Of a DNA stretch of 64,000 bases, positions 1 to 12,395 are shown in pieces. The DNA comes from Limnomonas spitsbergensis (taxonomy: Eukaryota; Chlorophyta; Chlorophyceae; Chlamydomonadales), in the NCBI GenBank assembly GCA_037349105.1, contig JAYJMM010000011.1, forward strand, positions 434,001 through 498,000. The letters run 5' to 3'. Under the pieces are notes generated by a model. The model was not told the DNA's origin. It ran no database searches and saw nothing but the letters and a program-made list of their open reading frames with translations. Positions within the stretch are counted from its first letter, which is position 1. Every line of letters begins with the position of its first letter. Position numbers and translations under genes: made by a program.

Positions 1-3000
1 CAGCCCATGCACCAATCCATGCACCAGCCCATGCACCAGCCCATGCACCAGCCCATGCACCAATCCACGCACCAGGCCATGCACCAATCCATGCACCAAT
101 CCACGCACCAGCCCATGCACCAATCCATGCACCAGCCCATGCACCAGCCCATGCACCAATCCATGCACCAATCCATACACCAATCCACGCACCAGCCCAT
201 GCACCAGCCCATGCACCAATCCATGCACCAATCCATGCAACAATCCATGCACCAGCCCATGCACCAATCCATGCACCAATCCATGCACCAGCCCATGCAC
301 CAATCCACGCACCAGCCCATGCACCAATCCATGCACCAATCCATGCACCAATCCATGCACCAATCCATGCACCAGCCCTTGCACCAATCCATGCACCATC
401 TCATGCACCAGCCCATGCACCAATCCATGCACCATCTCATGCACCAGCCCATGCACCAATCCATGCACCAATCCATGCACCAACCCATGCACCAGCCCAT
501 GCACCAGCCCATGCACCAATCCATGCACCAATCCATGCACCAATCCATGCACCAATCCATGCACCAGCCCATGCACCAGCCCATGCACCAATCCACGCAC
601 CAGCCCTTGCACCAATCCATGCACCAATCCATGCACCAGCCCATGCACCAATCCATGCACCAATCCATGCACCAAACCATGCACCAACCCATGCACCAGC
701 CCATGCACCAATCCATGCACCAATCCATGCACCAACCCATGCACCAATCCACGCACCAGCCCATGCACCAATCCATGCACCAGCCCATGCACCAGCCCAT
801 GCACCAATCCATGCACCAGCCCATGCACCAGCCCATGCACCAATCCATGCACCAGCCCATGCACCAATCCATGCACCAGCCCTTGCACCAATCCATGCAC
901 CAATCCATGCACCAATCCATGCACCAATCCATGCACCAGCCCTTGCACCAATCCATGCACCATCTCATGCACCAGCCCATGCACCAATCCATGCACCATC
1001 TCAAGCACCAGCCCATGCACCAATCCATGCACCAATCCATGCACCAACTCATGCACCAGCCCATGCACCAGCCCATGCACCAATCTATGCACCAATCCAT
1101 GCACCAATCCATGCACCAATCCATGCACCAGCCCATGCACCAGCCCATGCACCAATCCACGCACCAGCCCTTGCACCAATCCATGCACCAATCCATGCAC
1201 CAGCCCATGCACCAATCCATGCACCAATCCATGCACCAAACCATGCACCAACTCATGCACCAGCCCATGCACCAATCCATGCACCAATCCATGCACCAAC
1301 CCATGCACCAATCCACGCACCAGCCCATGCACCAATCCATGCACCAGCCCATGCACCAGCCCATGCACCAATCCATGCACCAGCCCATGCACCAGCCCAT
1401 GCACCAATCCATGCACCAGCCCATGCACCAATCCATGCACCAGCCCTTGCACCAATCCATGCACCAATCCATGCACCATCTCATGCACCAGCCCATGCAC
1501 CAGCCCATGCACCAATCCATGCACCAGCCCATGCACCAATCCATGCACCAGCCCTTGCACCAATCCATGCACCAATCCATGCACCATCTCATGCACCAGC
1601 CCATGCACCAATCCATGCACCAATCCATGCACCAATCCATGCACCAGCCCTTGCACCAATCCATGCACCAATCCATGCACCATCTCATGCACCAGCCCAT
1701 GCACCAATCCATGCACCATCTCATGCACCAGCCCATGCACCAATCCATGCACCAATCCATGCACCAATCCATGCACCAGCCCATGCACCAATACATGCAC
1801 CAGCCCATGCACCAATCCATGCACCAACTCATGCACCAGCCCATGCACCAGCCCTTACACCAATCCATGCACCAATCCATGCACCAACCCATGCACCAAT
1901 CCATGCACCAACTCATGCACCAATCCACGAACCAATCCATGCACCAGTGCATGGGCTGTCGCAAGCACCAGCCCATGCACCAGCCCATGCACCAATCCAT
2001 GCACCATCCCATGCACCATCCCATGCACCAATCCATGCACCAATTCATGCACCAGCCCATGCACCAATCCATGCACCAGCCCTTGCACCAATCCATGCAC
2101 CAATCCATGCACCATCTCATGCACCAGCCCATGCACCAGCCCATGCACCAATCCATGCACCAGCCCATGCACCAATCCATGCACCAGCCCTTGCACCAAT
2201 CCATGCACCAATCCATGCACCAATCCATGCACCAGCCCGTGCACCAATCCATGCACCAATCCATGCACCATCTCATGCACCAGCCCATGCACCAATCCAT
2301 GCACCATCTCATGCACCAGCCCATGCACCAATCCATGCACCAATCCATGCACCAATCCATGCACCAGCCCATGCACCAATACATGCACCAGCCCATGCAC
2401 CAATCCATGCACCAACTCATGCACCAGCCCATGCACCAGCCCTTACACCAATCCATGCACCAATCCATGCACCAATCCATGCACCAATCCATGCACCATC
2501 TCATGCACCAATCCACGAACCAATCCATGCACCAGTGCATGGGCTGTCGCAAGCACCAGCCCATGCACCAGCCCATGCACCAATCCATGCACCATCCCAT
2601 GCACCATCCCATGCACCAATCCATGCACCAATCCATGCACCATCCCATGCACCAATCCATGCACCAACCCATGCACCAGCCCATGCACAAGCCCATGCAC
2701 CAATCCATGCACCATCCCATGCACCAATCCATGCACCAATCCATGCACCAATCCATGCACCAGCCCATGCACCAATCCATGCACCAATCCATGCACCAAT
2801 CCATGCACCAATCCATGCACCAATCCATGCACCAACCCATGCACCAATCCACGCACCAGGCCATGCACCAATCCATGCACCAGCCCATGCACCAGCCCAT
2901 GCACCAATCCATGCACCAGCCCATGCACCAGCCCATGCACCAATCCACGCACCAGCCCATGCACCAATCCATGCACCATCCCATGCACCAATCCATGCAC

Positions 3001-4457
3001 CAATCCATGCACCAATCCACGCACCAGCCCATGCACCAACCCATGCACCAATCCACGCACCAGCCCATGCACCAACCCATGCACCAATCCACGCACCAGC
3101 CCATGCACCAATCCATGCACCAATCCACGCACCAGCCCATGCACCAATCCATGCACCAATCCACGCACCAGCCCATGCACCAATCCATGCACCAATCCAT
3201 GCACCAATCCATGCACCAATCCATGCACCAATCCATGCACCAATCCATGCACCAATCCATGCACCAATCCATGCACCAACCCATGCACCAATCCATGCAC
3301 CAATCCATGCACCAATCCATGCACCAACCCATGCACCAATCCACGCACCAGCCCATGCACCAACCCATGCACCAATCCACGCACCAGCCCATGCACCAAT
3401 CCATGCACCAATCCACGCACCAGCCCATGCACCAGCCCATGCACCAATCCATGCACCAGCCCATGCACCAATCCATGCACCAATCCACGCACCAATCCAT
3501 GCACCAGCCCATGCACCAATCCACGCACCAACCCATGCACCATCCCTTGCACCAGTGCATGCACCAGTGCATGCACCAATCCATGCACCAATCCATACAC
3601 CAATCCATGCACCAATCCATGCACCAATCCATGCACCAGCCCATGCACCAGCCCATGCACCAATCCACGCACCAGCCCACGCACCAATCCATGCACCAGC
3701 CCATGCACCAATCCACGCACCAGCCCACGCACCAATCCATGCACCAATCCATGCACCAATCCACACACCAACCCATGCACCAGCCCATGCACCAATCCAT
3801 GCACCAGCCCATGCACCAGCCCATGCACCAATCCACACACCAATCCACGCACCAGCCCATGCACCAATCCATGCACCAATCCACGCACCAGCCCATGCAC
3901 CAATCCATGCACCAGCCCATGCACCAACCCATGCACCAATCCATGCACCAGCCCATGCACCAATCCACGCACCAGCCCATGCATCAGCCCATGCACCAAT
4001 TCATGCACCAACCCATGCACCAATCCATGCATCAGCCCATGCACCAGCCCATGCACCAATCCATGCACCAATCCATGCACCAGCCCATGCACCAATCCAT
4101 GCACCAATCCATGCACCAGCCCATGCACCAGCCCATGCACCAATCCATGCACCAATCCATGCACCAGCCCATGCACCAGCCCATGCACCAATCCATGCAC
4201 CAATCCATGCACCAGCCCATGCACCAATCCATGCACCAATCCATGCACCAATCCATGCACCAATCCACGCACCAGCCCATGCACCACTCCATGCACCAAT
4301 CCACGCACCAGCCCATGCACCAGCCCATGCACCAGCCCATGCACCAATCCATGCACCAATCCATGCACCAGCCCATGCACCAGCCCATGCACCAGCCCAT
4401 GCACCAGCCCATGCACCAGCCCATGCATCAGCCCATGCACCAGCCCATGCACCAACC
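1..4457. repeat. 12-bp minisatellite array (about 370 units)
   Basis: The array is built of 12-bp units CAATCCATGCAC and CAGCCCATGCAC with point variants, and it runs in from beyond the left edge. It contains higher-order repeats. A block with a CAAACC variant recurs 564 bp apart (671 and 1235). A block holding the unusual GGGCTGTCGCAAGC insert recurs 588 bp apart (about 1951 and 2539). On the minus strand it starts 16 bases after the 5' splice site of the exon at 4474-4620, so it lies in the next intron of that gene. Twelve is a multiple of three, so several frames stay open for more than 1 kb; this is not evidence of coding. Confidence 0.97.
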
Positions 4458-4473
4458 CTCCATGCGTGCATAC

Positions 4474-4620
4474 CTGTGTGTGCAAATCCCGCAGCTTCTC
4501 CACGTACTCCTCGCAATCCAGGTCCTTATACCTGGCCTGCAGCCGTTTGTACTGCAAGCCTGCGCGTACCGACCAGACCACGACACGCATGGAGCTGGGC
4601 ACCGACCGTACCGCCGCGAT
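4474..4620 (-). CDS. Exon 2 (internal) of a probable ABC1/ADCK-type atypical kinase gene
   Basis: This is a 49-codon exon with phase 0 at both ends. On the minus strand it follows the acceptor TGGTGTACAG and ends at the donor CAG|GTATGC. It encodes IAAVRSVPSS, then MRVVVWSVRAGLQYK, then YKDLDCEEYVEKLRDLH. ABC1/ADCK1-type proteins have the same arrangement before their kinase-like core: a hydrophobic N-terminal segment, an AVR...R patch, a tyrosine-containing stretch, an acidic EEY and a conserved L..LH. Family members are mitochondrial or plastid proteins linked to quinone and lipid metabolism. The catalytic exons would lie left of the window, so the kinase motifs cannot be checked. Base composition is GC-rich, unlike the flanking satellite. 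I am confident it is an exon and less sure of the family. Confidence 0.55.
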
Positions 4621-5087
4621 CTGTACACCAAAAGAGTGACAACGGGTGACCGCAATGGTACATGTACATGGGAAAGGAATAGTGAGGATAACAAATGGAC
4701 ATCAGTCACATTTTTTTCACATGTTGGTATTAAGTTTTTGGATATTAAAAATTACACTGGTGTGGCAAAGTGTGAAATTAGGGCATGGGCGCACGGCAAG
4801 GGCAGTGCTGGACGTCTCTGTCCGTCTTAGCAGGCGCCAGACCCAATCAAGTTACATTTCAACATGGCCAAGATGGCCTTGTGCAGCCATCCCTGCTTGA
4901 TGCGCCTGCGGCCACAGGGTCATTTAAGTTCGGTCGCAATCGGCTCAGTGGTGGTAGCCCTGCGGCCCTGACCAGAGGTATGCCAAGGAACAGGGTTACC
5001 CGGTGCGGTATGGAACGGTAAACGGTACGGGATTAGGGCCCAAACAACCCGATTGGGTAAACCTGCCAAGGAACACCATGTTCGGCT
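4621..5087 (-). other. Unique part of ABC1-like intron 1
   Basis: This is non-repetitive intronic sequence between the exon acceptor at 4621-4622 and the first satellite. I see no further exon or RNA gene in it. Confidence 0.5.
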
Positions 5088-5203
5088 AACTTGACTTACC
5101 GGATAACTTGACTTACCGGATAACTTGACTTACCGGATAACTTGACTTACCGGATAACTTGACTTACCGGATAACTTGACTTACCGACCGGATAACTTGA
5201 CTT
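5088..5203. repeat. 17-bp tandem repeat (about 7 units)
   Basis: Units of GGATAACTTGACTTACC are almost identical. The array abuts the 47-bp array, and both lie in intron 1 of the minus-strand ABC1-like gene. Confidence 0.95.
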
Positions 5204-8200
5204 TGGCACACACTAACGAAACAGTGTTCCCAGCGGCCTCCCAGGTGCTTTGGCACACACGAACGAAACAGTATTCCCAGCGGCCCCCCAGGTGCTTTGG
5301 CTCACACGAACGAAACAGTTTTCCCAGCGGCCCCCCAGGTGTTTTGGCACACACGAACGAAACAGTATTCCCAGCGGCCCCCCAGGTGCTTTGGCACACA
5401 CGAACGAAACAGTATTCCCAGCGGCCCCCCAGGTGCTTTGGCACACACGAAGGAAACAGTATTCCCAGCGGCCCCCCAGGTGTTTTGGCACACACGAACG
5501 AAACAGTATTCCCAGCGGCCCCCCAGGTGTTTTGGCACACACTAACGAAACAGTGTTCCCAGCGGCCCCCCAGGTGCTTTGGTACACACGAACGAAACAG
5601 TATTCCCAGCGGCCCCCCAGGTGCTTTGGCACACACGAAGGAAACAGTATTCCCAGCGGCCCCCCAGGTGTTTTGGCACACACGAACGAAACAGTATTCC
5701 CAGCGGCCCCCTAGGTGCTTTGGTACACACGAACGAAACAGTGTTCCCAGCGGCCCCCCAGGTGCTTTGGCACACACGAACGAAACAGTGTTCCCAGCGG
5801 CCTCCCAGGTGCTTTGGCACACACTAACGAAACAGTGTTCCCAGCGGCCCCCCAGGTGCTTTGGCACACACGAACGAAACAGTGTTCCCAGCGGCCCCCC
5901 AGGTGCTTTGGCACACACGAACGAAAAAGGAGTGTTCCCAGCGGCCCCCCAGGTGCTTTGGCACACACTAACGAAACAGTATTCCCAGCGGCCCCCCAGG
6001 TGCTTTGGCACACACGAACGAAACAGTGTTCCCAGCGGCCCCCCAGGTGCTTTGGCACACACGAACGAAACAGTGTTCCCAGCGGCCCCCCAGGTGCTTT
6101 GGCACACACGAACGAAACAGTGTTCCCAGCGGCCCCCCACGTGCTTTTGGCACACACGAACGAAACAGTATTCCCAGCGGCCCTTCAGGTGCTTTGGTAC
6201 ACACTAACGAAACAGTATTCCCAGCTGCCCCCCAGGTGCTTTGGCACACACTAACGAAACAGTATTCCCAGCGGCCTCCCAGGTGCTTTGGCACACACGA
6301 ACGAAACAGTGTTCCCAGCGGCCCCCCAGGTGCTTTGGTACACACGAACGAAACAGTGTTCCCAGCGGCCCCCCAGGTGCTTTGGCACACACGAACGAAA
6401 CAGTGTTCCCAGCGGCCTCCCAGGTGCTTTGGCACACACGAACGAAACAGTGTTCCCAGCGGCCCCCCAGGTGCTTTGGTACACACGAACGAAACAGTGT
6501 TCCCAGCGGCCCCCCAGGTGCTTTGGTACACACGAACGAAACAGTGTTCCCAGCGGCCCCCCAGGTGCTTTGGCACACACTAACGAAACAGTGTTCCCAG
6601 CGGCCCCCCAGGTGCTTTGGTACACACTAACGAAACAGTGTTCCCAACGGCCCCCTAGGTGCTTTGGCACACACTAACGAAACAGTGTTCCCAGCGGCCT
6701 CCCAGGTGCTTTGGCACACACGAACGAAACAGTATTCCCAGCGGCCCCCCACGTGCTTTGGCACACACGAACAAAACAGTGTTCCCAGCGGCCCCCCAGG
6801 TGCTTTGGCACACACGAACGAAACAGTGTTCCCAGCGGCCCCCCAGGTGCTTTGGCACACACGAACGAAACAGTGTTCCCAGCGGCCTCCCAGGTGCTTT
6901 GGCACACACGAACGAAACAGTATTCCCAGCGGCCCCCCAGGTGCTTTGGTACACACGAACGAAACAGTATTCCCAGCTGCCCCCCAGGTGCTTTGGCACA
7001 CACGAACGAAACAGTATTCCCAGCGGCCCCCCAGGTGCTTTGGCTCACACGAAGGAAACAGTATTCCCAGCGGCCCCCCAGGTGCTTTGGCACACACGAA
7101 GGAAACAGTATTCCCAGCGGCCCCCCAGGTGTTTTGGCACACACGAACGAAACAGTATTCCCAGCGGCCCCCCAGGTGTTTTGGCACACACTAACGAAAC
7201 AGTGTTCCCAGCGGCCCCCCAGGTGCTTTGGCACACACGAACGAAACAGTGTTCCCAGCGGCCCCCCAGGTGCTTTGGCACACACGAACGAAACAGTGTT
7301 CCCAGCGGCCTCCCAGGTGCTTTGGCACACACTAACGAAACAGTGTTCCCAGCGGCCCCCCAGGTGCTTTGGCACACACGAACGAAACAGTGTTCCCAGC
7401 GGCCCCCCAGGTGCTTTGGCACACACGAACGAAACAGTGTTCCCAGCGGCCCCCTAGGTGCTTTGGCACACACTAACGAAACAGTATTCCCAGCGGCCCC
7501 CCAGGTGCTTTGGCACACACGAACGAAACAGTGTTCCCAGCGGCCCCCCAGGTGCTTTGGCACACACTAACGAAACAGTATTCCCAGCGGCCCCCCAGGT
7601 GCTTTGGCACACACTAACGAAACAGTGTTCCCAGCGGCCCCCTAGGTGCTTTGGCACACACGAACGAAACAGTGTTCCCAGCGGCCCCCCAGGTGCTTTG
7701 GCACACACTAACGAAACAGTATTCCCAGCGGCCCCCCAGGTGCTTTGGTACACACTAACGAAACAGTGTTCCCAGCGGCCCCCTAGGTGCTTTGGCACAC
7801 ACGAACGAAACAGTGTTCCCAGCGGCCCCCCAGGTGCTTTGGCACACACTAACGAAACAGTGTTCCCAGCGGCCCCCCAGGTGCTTTAGCACACACTTAC
7901 GAAACAGTGTTCCCAGCGGCCCCCAGGTGCTTTAGCACACACTAACGAAACAGTATTCCCAGCAGCCCCCCAGGTGCTTTGGCACACACTAACGAAACAG
8001 TATTCCCAGCGGCCCCCCAGGTGCTTTGGCACACACGAACGAAACAGTGTTCCCAGCGGCCCCCCAGGTGCTTTGGCACACACTAACGAAACAGTATTCC
8101 CAGCGGCCCCCCAGGTGCTTTGGCACACACTAACGAAACAGTGTTCCCAGCGGCCCCCAAGGTGCTTTGGCACACACAAACGAAACAGTGTTCCCAGCGG

Positions 8201-8993
8201 CCCCCCAGGTGCTTTGGTACACACAAATGAAACAGTGTTCCCAGCGGCCTCCCAGGTGCTTTGGCACACACTAACGAAACAGTATTCCCAGCGGCCCCCC
8301 AGGTGCTTTGGTACACACTAACGAAACAGTGTTCCCAGCGGCCCCCCAGGTGCTTTGGAACACTCTAACGAAACAGTATTCCCAGCGGCCCCCCAGGTGC
8401 TTTGGTACACACTAACGAAACAGTGTTCCCAGCGGCCCCCTAGGTGCATTGGCACACACTAACGAAACAGTGTTCCCAGCTGCCCCCCAGGTGCTTTGGC
8501 ACACACTAACGAAACAGTGTTCCCAGCGGCCCCCCAGGTGCTTTGGCACACACGAACGAAACAGTGTTCCCAGCGGCCCCCCAGGTGCTTTGGCACACAC
8601 GAACGAAACAGTGTTCCCAGCGGCCCCCCAGGTGCTTTGGCACACACTAACGAAACAGTATTCCCAGCGGCCCCCCAGGTGCTTTGGCACACACGAACGA
8701 AACAGTGTTCCCAGCGGCCCCCCAGGTGCTTTGGCACACACGAACGAAACAGTGTTCCCAGCGGCCCCCCAGGTGCTTTGGCACACACGAACGAAACAGT
8801 GTTCCCAGCGGCCCCCCACGTGCTTTGGCACACACGAACGAAACAGTATTCCCAGCGGCCCTTCAGGTGCTTTGGCACACACAAACGAAACAGTATTCCC
8901 AGCGGCCCCCCAGGTGCTTTGGCACACACGAACGAAACAGTGTTCCCAGCGGCCCCCCACGTGCTTTGGTACACACGAACGAAACAGTGTTCC
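5204..8993. repeat. 47-bp minisatellite array (about 80 units)
   Basis: The unit begins TTTGGCACACACGAACGAAA and continues through CAGTATTCCCAGCGG and CCCCCCAGGTGC. It varies at a few sites (GAACG/TAACG, GTATT/GTGTT, CCCCCC/CCTCCC). One unit near 5925 has a short insertion. The array lacks stops on both strands in several frames, which gives long spurious open frames. It fills most of the 4.7-kb intron 1 of the ABC1-like gene. Confidence 0.97.
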
Positions 8994-9337
8994 CTATGGA
9001 TTCTTTGACTTAACAAGGGCATTTGGGGCGGTACACACTACATTTGTGTTTTGGGCGGTACTAAGGAACAAGACGCACGTGGGCATACTATTATGGGGGC
9101 ACACACACACCTGCGCATGCTCATGCACACACACATGCATGTACACGTGCACAAACATGTTTGCACATGGGCAGACATGCACACCCACCTGGGCACGCAC
9201 ATGGACATGGAGGTAATTAGACTGGTAAAACCGAGCGACTTCAACCCGATTCAGTCTAATTGAATTATGGCAACGCGTATTGCAAGGGATCCAACTCATG
9301 CCAGCACATTTGAAAGTAACAGCTAGGAGTTCCCCAC
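8994..9337 (-). other. Start of ABC1-like intron 1, with CA/TG-rich stretch
   Basis: Unique intron sequence follows the donor at 9337-9336. Positions 9098-9215 are rich in CACACA, CATGCA and ACATG alternations, a Z-DNA-prone purine-pyrimidine tract. I see no exon here. Confidence 0.5.
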
Positions 9338-9679
9338 CGTATGCTCGTACGCGCCAGAGGTAACGGCCATCACCACGCCCGCAGATGCCGTCAGGCCCAA
9401 CAGGCCTGCCATGGCGCGGCTGGTGGCCGCGGCTGCAGCCGCATGCACCGCCGCGGCTGCGGCCGTGGCCGCATGGGCCGCGGCACCGCCGCCGCCGCCT
9501 CTGCTGCTGCTGCCGCTGCTAGGGCTTGCCTCTGCATGGCGTGACATGGACCATGAGGTGTGCATGAACAGCATGCCGGAGGAGGCAGGGGCGCTGAGGA
9601 AGCCGGAGGATCCGAGGCATTCATGCTGCGGTTGCAGATGCGCGAGGCAGGACTGCCACTTTGCGACGAGGAAGCTCAT
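9338..9679 (-). CDS. Exon 1 of the probable ABC1/ADCK-type gene
   Basis: This minus-strand exon has 114 codons starting at ATG 9679, the first ATG after an upstream in-frame stop near 9780. It ends at a likely donor ACG|GTGGGG (phase 0), which joins in frame to the exon at 4620. The N-terminus resembles an algal organelle transit region: Ser/Ala-rich, few acidic residues, then a poly-Gly and poly-Ala/His tract at about residues 55-85. It closes with a hydrophobic segment GLTASAGVVMAV followed by SGAYEHT. In ADCK1-like proteins such a hydrophobic segment directly precedes the AVR motif seen at the start of exon 2, and that match in order is the main argument for joining them. A donor a few bases away is possible. 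The opposite strand is also open through the Ala-rich part and is treated as a shadow. Confidence 0.5.
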
Positions 9680-9779
9680 GGCGGGATGCGCCCTTGTCGC
9701 AGCTACCGCGTCCGTTGCTGCCCCTGATGCTGTTGCTGCTTTGTTCGGGATGCTTACTACGATAAAGTCCTATTGATCC

Positions 9780-11080
9780 TATTGATGCCTCTGCTGCTGC
9801 TGCCGCCGCTGCTGCTAGGTACTCTAATTTGTGGTAAGAGTACCGGGAGGAGCCAGGTTGGGCCGGCTGGTAATGGCCGGCTCCTTCAATCCGATATATA
9901 AGCCACGCGCGGAAAGAAGAGACACAAGCTCAATCGCTCAAATCGCTTCGAACACGTAACGTCTCCTCCGATGCGGTGGCGATCTCCTGCGATTAAAGGG
10001 AGCAGTGAGCAAGCTTCTACTGAGCAGCATGCATCAAGGACGCTGTTGCCTAGCATACATGATATGAATCTGGAAGATAGTGTATTCACCCACTGAATTT
10101 GGGTTCATGAGCTGCTGACGTGGGATGCGATGCAGCTGATGATCTTGAGGGTCATGCACAGTGTGACACAATGATTGCTGCTCATCTGCCTTATCAATTC
10201 AGATGATGTTTTGTATATACGCAACGATGAAAAATCACATGGCACTCCCTGGGATGTTTACAAAAAGGGGCGGGCTTCAATTCACCTAGAGGCGAGGGAA
10301 GGCAATGGGAAGGCCCTAGTCATGGCAAACACTATACCATGACATGCATGTTGGACGCAATTGTTGATAATCCCAGAGGAACACCCCATCTTCATTGTAT
10401 GCATGAAGGCTCATCCTGACATGTCACTCGGCGAGGCTAGCAACCAGTGGGCACGAAACGGGGCTGCCACTGTCCCAGTTAACCTACCGAGTCAAATGCG
10501 GCGCTCGACATGTGCAATGATACATGCATCCCGCATCGACATCACATCGCACTCGAAGCCCAAACCGCCCCCTCACAGTGCACATCTCACCAGGAGAAGT
10601 TGCAGGCGCACTAATGCGGCCGGCTCCCTTTTGCTGAGGCTCTGTAGGTTGCAGTTAGCAGGCTGGCTTAGTTTCGAAATAAGGGCACTCCTGTGCTGCT
10701 CGAGCGCGTAACTATCCCTTTGGGTGACCGGAAACTGGGGAGGCGTAGTCGACACGGGTGCACTATGTTCTGACATCAACGCCACGTCTTATTGTGCAAT
10801 GTTGATGTCTAAGAAATCCGAGTGTGTGGGTTGCTGGTATAATTAAGTGCGATGACGTATGCACGCACACTGTGGCGATGAAAGGTATCAACTTGCAGTG
10901 TAGAGGAGCGTTGATTGGGGCGTTTCGCACATGGGATGGGTGGGCGCGTAACTTGTCAGACAGTCCAGCTGTCAAGTTCGGAACACTCAGAAGTGTGAGG
11001 CGAAGATCTTTAAGATGACGCGACAGTGGACGAAACTCCCAAAACAAGCTCCAGCGCTTTCTTTCTTTCGCTTTGTTCAT
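9780..11080 (+). mobile_element. Possible degenerate LTR-retroelement remnant
   Basis: Two features suggest a decayed retroelement. A TATA box (GATATATAAG, about 9893) is followed by an LTR-like leader up to about 10100. At about 10744-10780 a short frame reads GGVVDTGALCSDI, which fits the D-T-G-A active-site loop of retroviral-type aspartic proteases. Stops interrupt all frames and no reverse transcriptase or integrase motif was found. No second LTR was recognised. An alternative is that this is simply the intergenic region between the divergent ABC1-like and OPR-like genes, with a promoter at the TATA box. Confidence 0.25.
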
Positions 11081-11944
11081 CCTGACATTCCAATGCGCGT
11101 ATGGTTATATCCCCAATATCTCCACCAGCAGCAACTCTGATTACTCGTCTGTCCTCCTCTCCCACCTTCACCTCCATACATCTCTGCCCGTTTAACGACA
11201 CAGCGCATGCATTCTAGATCGCGGCCATCATCTGCGTTACTACCGTGCTCACATTGAAACCTGGGACCCGGGACGAGCGACGGGGCAGCAGGGTGCGCGG
11301 CGGCCTCGGGCACGCATTTCAGCCATTGAGGAGTGATGCATCTCCAAAGAACGCCTTGTGTCTCTCAACGGTAAGTGCAGTGTGACGCAATTGGATCCCA
11401 TCCGAAAAGGACTCATTCCTCCATGCAGAACTGTTAAGCATAACTGCCTTGTCATGCAAATCTTGCATGCTCCAAACATGAATGTCATCCGAAAATGGAC
11501 CTCTGGCTTCCATGCGAGCCCAGTCATGCAGAACTTTAATGCATGGCTGTCCAGTCATGCAGCGCTTGCATGCACCATTATTTGACCCCATTCGAGAATG
11601 CGCCGCCGGCCCCCATGCCACCAGGCCTTCATGCCTCCATGCTTCCATGCCTCCATGCCTCCATGCCTCCATGTGCACACAGTCACCATGCAGATCTTGA
11701 ATGCATCCAACGAAGAAGGGCAAAAACACACTGGCCATGATGTAAGGAGCCGCTAGTGGGCGTCACATGCATGACGCATGGAGCGCATCGGAAAACAATA
11801 AGCAAGTGGGATATCATAGATTTGCTTTGCCCTCCCTCGTAATTAGGCATGTTGTTCGGGGTTTTGATGGGTCCATGAATTAATTGATTATAGATCATCA
11901 ACGCCAGTTTCTTGTCGGGAATTCAGATTTTGTGTTGACAAATT
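11081..11944. repeat. Intergenic sequence with imperfect CATGC-rich repeats
   Basis: From about 11390 to 11700, degenerate repeats of about 90-100 bp share GATCCCATCCGAAAA-like and TCATGCAGAACTTTAATGC-like segments. They end in a short tandem run of CATGCCTC units (about 11629-11672). No gene is supported. Confidence 0.5.
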
Positions 11945-11952
11945 GCCCTGAG

Positions 11953-12180
11953 AAGGGGCCTGTCACCAGGGGGGTCGGACTCGTCCCCCGACACCCCCCG
12001 GCTTACAATGCGACCCCATGGTTGGCGCCTTAGCACACAGAAGAATCGACTGGCGTCCAGGACTTAAGCCATTGAATACAAAATGGAACATTTTTTTTTC
12101 CTGGTCGATTCTTCGTTGTGCAAAGGCGCCATCCGGGCACTGAAAGCCCCTGTTTGGGGGATTCTAGTGACAGGCCCCTT
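11953..12180. mobile_element. 228-bp hAT-like MITE with 8-bp target duplication
   Basis: The two ends are inverted copies starting AAGGGGCCTGTCAC, and the arms stay similar inward for about 100 bp (GGCGCC and GAAGAATCGAC motifs). The direct repeat GCCCTGAG flanks the element exactly at 11945-11952 and 12181-12188. An 8-bp target duplication with short inverted ends is typical of hAT elements. There is no coding capacity, so it is non-autonomous. A partial relative lies at 54710-54790. Confidence 0.85.
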
Positions 12181-12395
12181 GCCCTGAGGGTAGCATTGAA
12201 ATAAATATGTTGTTGATGCCCGGGGTAAGGCAAGTCAAATCTACGCTAGCGAGATCGCTGGCTTGCAGAGTAGGTCTGACCTGAAGGCCCTCAGGGTCCC
12301 CCAGTTCAGCCGTTTGGGCCCCAAATCCCGTGCTGATTACCGCGTTGTACCGCAGTGTTTGCTGAACATTTCTTACCAGTCTGTCCATTTAGGCT
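12181..12395. other. Unique sequence upstream of the 17-bp array
   Basis: No supported gene. The first exon of the OPR-like gene could be in this area, but no convincing ATG exon ending in phase 2 was found. Confidence 0.4.

Noticed and set aside
7..4830. A 1,607-codon open frame of MHQS/MHQP repeats, with further long frames on both strands
   Set aside because: It is produced by a stop-free 12-bp satellite that is a multiple of three. The supported gene here is on the other strand and the array lies in its intron.
5204..8993. CRISPR-like array of 47-bp direct repeats
   Set aside because: Units are directly contiguous with no variable spacers, no cas genes are present, and the surroundings are eukaryotic introns.
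9411..9776. Plus-strand Ala/Leu-rich open frame
   Set aside because: It is antisense to the better supported minus-strand exon 1. Its Ala and Leu runs reflect GC-rich triplet repeats.
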